From Argopecten irradians (taxonomy: Eukaryota > Mollusca > Bivalvia > Pectinida > Pectinidae): DNA of 64,000 bases. The DNA lies in NCBI RefSeq assembly GCF_041381155.1, contig NC_091135.1, forward strand, positions 58,169,997-58,233,996, given 5' to 3'. Each line of letters starts with the position of its first letter. The first letter of the stretch is position 1. Below are positions 56,957-64,000 of the stretch, in pieces. The notes under the pieces are model-generated. The model did no database searches and had not been told where the DNA came from. It saw nothing but the letters and a program-made list of their open reading frames with translations. Made by a program: the position numbers and the translations under genes.

Positions 56957-59505
56957 AGGTGATAAAAACAGATTTTAAATATGCTATTTTTGTGTTGATA
57001 TTTGTTTATTGTGGTGCACTTTATGATTTCCAACAAAAAATACAGGTTGTATTTGACGTAATTTCAATAAAATGTGCTTGAAACGTAGTCCACAACGACC
57101 CTTGTCAAGAACGATCGCATCGCTTATCGCCCCTGATATCACCAGGTGGCCGTAAATTCGTGACGTCATCTGAGACCAACAGCTTTGACAAGAGCCGGGA
57201 AAATTCAATGGGGCATGTTGCGGTATTGACGATTATAGATATTTAAAACAGTCGCGCTACGTGCAGTTGCTATATTGATAAGTGGAAATGTATCCGTATA
57301 TATAATATACAATTTATAACATACCCTGCTATGGTAAAAACGATCGTTTACTCATTCTAATCGTCATATTCTGGGCTATAAAATTGTTATGTTCTTTAGG
57401 TCAAAAGTCATTTGATATCATGTACGTGTGTGTCAACTCAGGTTCGAGGAGGTTACGCTTGACTTTTGATTGCAAATTAAAACTCTAAACATAAAGTTTA
57501 TATCAACAAGAAGAAATATAAGTTTACAAGAAAATGGACCCATACAACAATGACACTACATGCTTTAATGTACATACACATAATGCATATATTTATAAAA
57601 GTAGACCCCGCCACCCTTCATACCCTTTCTAAAACCCTATCATACCGCGACAAACGTGCCCCTATCCCGCCTTATGTATGCACTACACACCTCTATTTCC
57701 TAATTGGAACTTAATCCTTCAGAACACCACACAGAAAGGGTTAGGCTTATTTATTTTTTTAAGTTCTGTAATGAATTTTACGGATTTATTCGACAATATT
57801 TCGGGACTTTCCGTGTACGAAAATAGAATAGCATGTATAGTAGTAACAATACACGTACGACCGATAAAAAAGACTGGACAAAACACAGATACTAGATACA
57901 ATGACCAAATATGCATGACATGTACTCGTGGACAAGATATATATATGCATGTTTAATAGTTCAACTAACACAGGGCCATGGAACAACATATTTCTTATAA
58001 AACACAGTTGTTCTTGTTCCGCTTCATTATATTATCTAATCGTGCGCAGTTTTGGAAATAACAAACCTGTGAACCTTAAGTAAATTTTAAAAGTATACGA
58101 ACAGTCCACAGGGAATTGAGAATTAGTTAGTTTATATCAATATGGACACACTAGATAGCCTATTGAACATTATGAGACGATTTAGGGGTCTAGATAAAAA
58201 AAAAATCGGAAAAATTCGTATTCTACATATACGCAAATGTACTATGTAGAATATAACAGGAAATTAATGAGTATGCAAATTGGCCAAATTGGTGAGCATT
58301 GTGGTGTTTTGAGGGTTCGGGGAGACCCCCGGGAAAAATATTACGATTTAGAATGGCTGAGATATGAGTTTCACGATGTATTTTGATAATTTGCGAGCGG
58401 CGAAGGCGCGATATTTTGGTGTTTGGGGGTCCGGAGGTCTCCCCCGAGAAGGAAAAAATATTACTATTTACAATGGCTGTGATGAGTTTTACGATGTATT
58501 TTGATGATTTAAAAGCGTTCTTAACATTGTAATTTTTCGATTTTAAATTACCTGCATTTAAATAATGATAATATTGTGAATGTCGTCTTATCATTATGCA
58601 ACCCTGCTTGATCTGAACATACCGGCTTCACACCATCGGCACATTGTTGTGTAACTCAAAGTACAAAGAAATGTAATAACGAATTAATTGTCTTGCTAAG
58701 ACTTATACACATTTTTTGAAATACATGTAGTAGAATCACTAAAATGAAGTATGAAAACTGTACAAGAGGACCTTTTTTCTTTTAAATGCACAGAACATTT
58801 CAGTCGACGAAAATGGGGGGCAAAACGACACAACAGATAAATGATTGTTTTTTCTTTTAATCTGCGTGTATTTTTTTTATGTCTCCGTATGTTTGTAACG
58901 CGTGATTTTTTTTATCAAAACGTAGGTCTAAAGAGGTGGGCCGCAATAATTGTCCATTTTCACTACGAGCTTATTTTGGACATAGAATTACCGGTATGTA
59001 CATATATATCAAAACTCCCCGGTTCATTTTATGTGTAAACTATAAATTACATACATGCACAGTCGTATTACTACAGGGTGGACTGAATAGGAAAGTAATA
59101 TTTATTCATTCATTTTATAGGTTATGACGTCAATAATGTGTCATTATGTAGGGGATAAATCACGCTACCCAATAAGTCGAAATATAACATATTTTTCGCC
59201 GTGTGTATTTCCGTAAGTACTAAGACCTGTGGCTAAAATCCACATGCATGTTGACAGTTCAGCGATCGGCACACCGGCTTCCGGTAGTTGATTGTCTCAG
59301 ATGACGTCACAACTCATCGGAACTCAAGGGAGGTAAGTCATAGAAAAAAATCTGTCGTCAAAAAGATGTGAAGATTGCTTTCATTATTTTTACTATTTAG
59401 AGACAAAATATAAGCAAATATCAAACTGATATATGTTTAAATAGGACATACAAATGTTTCTAGCCTATTATCTCATTTTCCATCTCCCTTCTGTTTTTAT
59501 CACCT
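56957..59505 (+). mobile_element. TTAA-flanked element family E, copy 3 (2.55 kb, complete)
   Basis: Ends AGGTGATAAAAACAGA (inverted, 16 bp) bordered by TTAA at 56953-56956 and 59506-59509. Neighbour monomers have CCATGCTTAGTTGCAGAG where this site has CCATG-TTAA-GTTGCAGAG. Inverted blocks GTGACGTCATCTGAGAC lie about 200 bp from each end. Two CCCCCGxxAAxAATATTACGAT stretches repeat inside (58320-58460). The 123-codon minus frame at 58223-58594 covers them and has no known domain. Confidence 0.88.
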
Positions 59506-59514
59506 TTAAGTTGC

Positions 59515-60300
59515 AGAGAAAAAGTCATTTATATGGAAATTGACCACTTTTGACCCTGCCCCTCAGGCCCCCGGGGGTCAGCCCTATCATTTGCTCAATT
59601 TGGAATCCCCAGCCTACAAGGATGCTACCATTGCATTATGGGTGCTATACCATGCTTAGTTGCAGAGAAGAAGTCATTTATATGGAAATAGCCAAATTGA
59701 CCCCTTTTGACCCCGCCCCTCAGGCCCCCCGGGGGGTCAGCCCCATTATTTGTACAATTTTGAATCCCCAACCTATAAGGATGATATCATTGCATTATGG
59801 GTGCTATCCCATGCTTGGTTTCAGAGAAGAAGTCGTTTATATGGAAATAGCCAAATTGACCCCTTTTGACCCTGCCCCTCAGGCCCCCCGGGGGGTCAGC
59901 CCCATTATTTGTACAATTTTGAATCCCCAACCTATAAGGATGATATCATTGCATTATGGGTGCTATCCCATGCTTGGTTTCAGAGAAGAAGTCGTTTATA
60001 TGGAAATAGCCAAATTGACCCCTTTTGACCCCGCCCCTCAGCCCCCCCCCGGGAGTCAGCCCCATCATTTGTACAATTTTGAATCCCCACCCTATAAGGA
60101 TGCTACCATTGCATTATGGGTGCTATCCCATGCTTGGTTTCAGAGAAGAAGTCGTTTATATGGAAATAGCCAAATTGACCACTTTTGGCCCCGCCCCTCA
60201 GGCGCCCGGGGGGTCAGCCCCATCATTTGTACAATTTTCAGTTAGTAGCCCATAAGGATGCTACCAGTAAAATTTTATTGAAATCCGACCAGCGGTTATG
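59515..60300. repeat. About 160-bp tandem monomers of the pearl-type element
   Basis: Five units with TTTATATGGAAATAGCCAAA, TTGACCCCTTTTGACCCCGC, CCCCATTATTTGTACAATTT and GCATTATGGGTGCTATCCCA. The 231-codon open frame at 59550-60245 repeats with the units and is not taken as a gene. Confidence 0.85.
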
Positions 60301-62400
60301 GAGAAGAAGTCGATTGTTGACGGACGCCGGACGCCGGATGCCGGACGCCGGACGACGGACGCTGCAGTATCCCATAAGCTCACCTCGGTCCTTTGGACCA
60401 GGTGAGCTAATAATGGTAACAAGCTTCAACTATCAAAATCCAAGATGGCGGCCTGTCGGCCATCTTGTTCACCGATCGGTCCGAAAATGTGATATGCAAA
60501 GCTAGACCCCAAGGGGAACCTGCACATGCAATTTGACACAGATCCCTTAAGTACTTTCTGAGATAAAGCGGTAACAAACATCAATTATCAAAATCCAAGA
60601 TGGCGGCCTGGCGGCCATCTTGTTCATCCATCGGTCCAAAAATGCATAATGCACAACTAGGGCCCTAGGGGAACCTACATGTGAAATTTGAGAACAATCC
60701 CTTCAATACTTTCTGAGAAATAGCAGTAACAAACTTTATCAATCAAAATCCAAGATGGGGGCCTGTCGGCCATCTTGTTGACCGACTGGTCCCAAAATGC
60801 AATATGCACAACTACACCTCTAGGGGAACCTACATGTGAAATTTGAGAGAGATCCCTTCATTACTTTCTGAGAAATAGCGGTAACAAACTTTATCAATCA
60901 AAATCCAAGATGGCGGCCTGTCGGCCATCTTGTTGACCGATTGGTCCCAAAATGCAATATGCACAACTACACCCCTAGGGGAACCTACATGTGAAATTTG
61001 AGAGAGATCCCTTCAGTACTTTCTGCGAAATAGCGGTAACAAACTTTAACTATCAAAATCCAAGATGGCCGCCTGGCGGCCATTTTGTTGACTGATTGGT
61101 CCCAAAATACAATATGCACAACTAGGGCCCTAGGGGAACCTACATATGAAATTTGAGAAAGATCCCTTTGGTACTTTCTGAGAAATAGCGGTAACAAAAA
61201 ATGTTATCGGACGGAAGGACGGACGGACGGAAGGACGGACGAAAAGCGATTTGAATAGCCCACCATCTGATGATGGTGGGCTAAAAATTCTAATACGAAA
61301 GTTCAACTTTATAGTTTATTTTATAATTCGTAAATAATTTTTATAGATTGGAACCAACTTTGCAATGCTCTTTCTGTAGCAGCACTCAGGTGACCGTCAA
61401 GGCCTCTTGGGCCTCTTGTTGAAATATTAGCCTTTTGACCCTTTTTGGCTCCGCCTCTCTGGTCCCTGGGGTCAGCCAGGACCAATATGGATATGGTGTT
61501 AAAATGCTATTTCAGGCTAATAATTCAAACCCAGTTTGACTCATTTCAAATAATGTTCATAAATGTGTTTTTCCTATATAAACTATAGTAAATTTGACTC
61601 CCTCCCCAGGGAAAAATCTGAGATCCCAGAGCCATGAAATTCACACATTTTGTAAAGGGCCTTAAGACCTTTCAATCTATAAAGAGTGTTTGGTTCCATC
61701 CAATCTGTGAATTCAGAAGAAAGATTTTTGAAAAGTTAACAAATTTGACCCCTTTTGGCCCCGCCCCTCTGACCCCTGGGGGTTGGCCAGGACAAATATG
61801 AATATGACGTTAAAATGCTTTCTCAGGCTAATTATTCTAAGCCAGTTTGACTCATTTCCTATGAAAACAAAGCAAATAATGTTCATAAATGTGTTTTTCC
61901 TATATAAACTATAGGAAATTTGACCCACTCCCCAGGGAAAAAATCTGAGATCCCAGGGCCATGAAATTCACAATTTTTTTAAAGGACCTTAAGACCTTCC
62001 AATCTATGAAGAGTATTTAATTCTACCACATCTGTGAGTGGAGAAGAAGATTTTTGAAATTTTAATCAATTTTACCCCTTTTGGCCCTTCCTACAGCCCC
62101 CTGGGGGGTGGGGGTCATATAATTCACAATTTTGATTGGCCTTAGGAGGTTTGTGCAAAATTTCATTGGAATTGCTTTAGTGGTTTTTGAGAAGAAGTCG
62201 AAAATGTAAATTGTTTACGAACACACAACGGACGACGCACGACGACGGACAAAAGGCGATTAGAATAGGTCACTTGAGACTTCGTCTCAGGTGACCTAAT
62301 GAATCCCTTCCATCCTGAAAAAAATCACCATAGGACTAAGACTGGTTCCGAACTAACCTCTTCCAAAGTATAAATTACTCAAATGCTACAATCTCTTTAA

Positions 62401-64000
62401 AGGTGATAAAAACAGAACGGACATGAAAAATGAGATAATACGCTAGAAACATTTGTAATGCCTATCTAACATATACCAGTTTGATATTTGCTTATATTTT
62501 GTCTCTAAATAGTAAAATTAATGAAAGCAATCTTCATATCTTTTCGACGACAGATTTTTTTCTATGACTTACCTCCCTTGAGTTCCGATGAGTTGTGACG
62601 TCATCTGAGACAATCAACTACCGGAAGCCGGTGTGCCGATCGCGGAACTGTCAACATGCATGTGTATTTCAGCCACATGTCTTAGTACTTACGGAAATAC
62701 ACACGGAGAAAAAATATGTTATATTTCGACTATTTGGGTAACGTGATTTATCCCCTACATAATGACACATTATTGACGTCATAACCTATGAAATGACGTC
62801 ACTACATGTAAATAATGATGTCATTAATGTCGCGGGTACACATATGTCATGTGGCTTATGGTGTGCCAGGGGTTAAACCACGAATGAATAAGTAGTTCTT
62901 TCCTATTCAGTCCACCCTGGAGTAATACGACTGTGCATGTATGTAATTTATAGTTTACACATAAAATTAACCGAGGAGTTTTGATATACATAGAATCTAC
63001 TGGTAATTTTATGTGCGAAATAAGATCGTAGCGAAAATGGACAATTATTGGGGCCCACCTCTTTAGACCTACGTTTTAATAGAAAAATTATCTGTTACAA
63101 ACATACGGAGACATGAAAAATACATGCAGATTAAAAGAAAAAACTGAAATGTTCTCAAAATGCGCATTAAAAATAAAAGAGATCCTTCTGCACATTTTCC
63201 ATACTTCATTTTAGGGATTTTCATATTTATTTTGGGTTACACAACAATGTGCCGGTGGTGTGAAACCGGTATGTTCAGATCTAGTCCGCTAAACCTGCCT
63301 ATATTATTAGGCTTTTTTAATTTATTTTTTTTTGCCTCATATATAGGGGAGAAAAAAAGCCTAATAATATAGGCAGGTTTAGCGGACTAGTTCAGATCAA
63401 GCAGGGTTGCATAATGATATGACGACATTCACAGTTATCATTATTTAATTGCAGGAATTTAAATTCGAAAAATTACCATGTTAAGAACGCTCTAAAGTCA
63501 TCAAAATACATCGTAAAACTCATCTCAGCAATCCTAAATACATTAAGTAATATTTTTCCTTCTCGGAGGAGACCTTAGGACCCCCAAAAAACAAAATCTC
63601 TCGCCTTAAGCCCTTACAAAATCATCAAAATACATCGTGAAACTCATATCTCAGTCATTCTAAATTGTAATATCTTTATCAGGGTCTCCCCCCGAACCCC
63701 CAAAACACCACAATGCTCGCAAATTTGGCCAATTTTAGTACTCATTAATTTCCTGTTATATTCTACATAGTACACTTGCGTATATATATATGTAGAATGC
63801 GAGTTTTACCGATTTTTTTTATTTAGAACGCTAGATCGTCTCATGATGGTCAATAGGCTATCTAGTGTGCTGTGGTCTGTGCGTATACTTTTAAAATTTA
63901 CTAAGGTCGACAGGTTTCTTATTTCCAAAACTCCGCACGGTTAGAAAATATAATGAAGCGGTCTTGTAAATGATTTGTGTTTTATAAGAAATATATGTTG
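62401..64000 (-). mobile_element. TTAA-flanked element family E, copy 4 (cut by window end)
   Basis: Same junction as 34348-34352 (TTAA then AGGTGATAAAAACAGAACGG), and it includes the same 9-bp-duplication MITE at 63282-63389. It is the duplicated-locus counterpart of copy 2. Confidence 0.88.
63282..63389. mobile_element. Second copy of the palindromic MITE (duplicated locus)
   Basis: TAGTCCGCTAAACC ends and flanking GTTCAGATC at 63273-63281 and 63390-63398, as in the copy at 35231-35335. The two differ by an AT-run length and a few bases in the loop. Confidence 0.85.

Larger units (their letters stand above)
56468..60410 (+). mobile_element. Pearl-type element, complete, carrying TTAA element copy 3
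   Basis: 5' end CAAGAGGCCCAGAGGGCCTG then GCTCACCTGG. The 3' end is repeated CGGACGCCGG, then AGCTCACCTCGGTCC...GGACCAGGTGAGCTAA. Removing it joins TGAGAAA to TAATGGTAAC, matching the intact neighbour monomers (TGAGAAATAGCGGTAAC): insertion at A/T with no target duplication, as Helitron-type elements do. Without the nested TTAA element it is about 1.39 kb. Confidence 0.88.
56009..61284 (+). mobile_element. GATCCC-family element, duplicated-locus copy
   Basis: Ends CAAGAGATCCC...GATGGTGGGCTAA as at 30606-33235. Its monomers are split by the pearl-type element at 56468-60410. After the insertion about five monomers continue (60411-61200). The host hairpin family ends on the right at 61418 (CTCTTG) and 62299 (CTAA). 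Confidence 0.82.
55077..64000. repeat. Second copy of the SKAP-intron segment (direct duplication)
   Basis: Very similar to 29655-35944 in the same orientation, with offsets of about 25,365 bp (before 58020) and 28,050 bp (after 60745). The jump equals about 2.65 kb present only here. It includes about 100 bp of non-repeat intron (62300-62396, equal to 34251-34347), so it is a duplicated locus and not just the same element twice. It continues past the window end. Confidence 0.92.

Noticed and set aside
58223-58594. 123-codon frame in TTAA element E
   Set aside because: It covers two copies of an internal repeat and has no domain. The related element at 34352-37312 does not keep it open.
59550-60245. 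231-codon open frame, the longest in the window
   Set aside because: It follows the roughly 160-bp monomers of a non-coding element, repeats its own sequence, and ends at the CGGACG tract. No domain.

Overview
The window is animal nuclear DNA, AT-rich and dominated by repeats, most likely from a bivalve mollusc. The pointers are spliced genes with GT/AG introns, metazoan-only proteins (a CMIP-like LRR adaptor, a SKAP-like PH/SH3 adaptor, a YTHDC2-like RNA helicase piece) and many hairpin-ended elements of the kind described in bivalves (pearl-like / Helentron-associated elements with central tandem arrays). The assignment to bivalves is an inference from repeat style. Most open frames here are chance frames in repeats.

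Layout. (1) 1-14.5 kb: the 3' part of a + strand CMIP homologue, ten exons with consistent phases (5900-14014). Its introns hold a hairpin-ended element with a 157-bp array in three-monomer order, a 3.2-kb 60/51-bp satellite ending at a splice acceptor, a TIR element and several minisatellites. The stop codon lies in the first unit of an 11-copy, 43-bp minisatellite. (2) 14.5-26 kb: intergenic, with a 28-bp satellite split by a 2.76-kb TTAA-flanked element. (3) 26.0-38.2 kb: a minus-strand SKAP homologue (PH domain split over three exons, SH3 in the last). Its large intron holds a 37-bp satellite and a nest of hairpin-ended and TTAA elements. (4) 38.2-44.3 kb: a 150-bp hAT-like MITE, a 146-bp array of about 19 units, and an adjacent second element. 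(5) 44.3-55 kb: AT-rich DNA with a Penelope-like GIY-YIG fragment, a TIR element full of CATGGCCATG palindromes, a pogo-like element, and a decayed YTHDC2-like fragment with stops and frameshifts. (6) 55.08-64 kb: a direct, very similar second copy of the 29.65-35.94 kb part of the SKAP intron, entering next to the YTHDC2-like fragment and running off the window.

The strongest observations concern transposable elements. Several families share the ends CAAGAG...CTAA, a terminal hairpin at each end, a CGGACGGA-like tract and a central tandem array. They insert without target duplication, as empty sites reconstructed from neighbouring repeats show. Each family's 5' subterminal decamer matches its own 3' hairpin arm, which suggests family-specific end recognition. 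Two unrelated TTAA-flanked families both place inverted blocks containing TGACGTCA about 175-205 bp from each end. CMIP and SKAP are both signalling adaptors, but nothing in the sequence shows that they act together.
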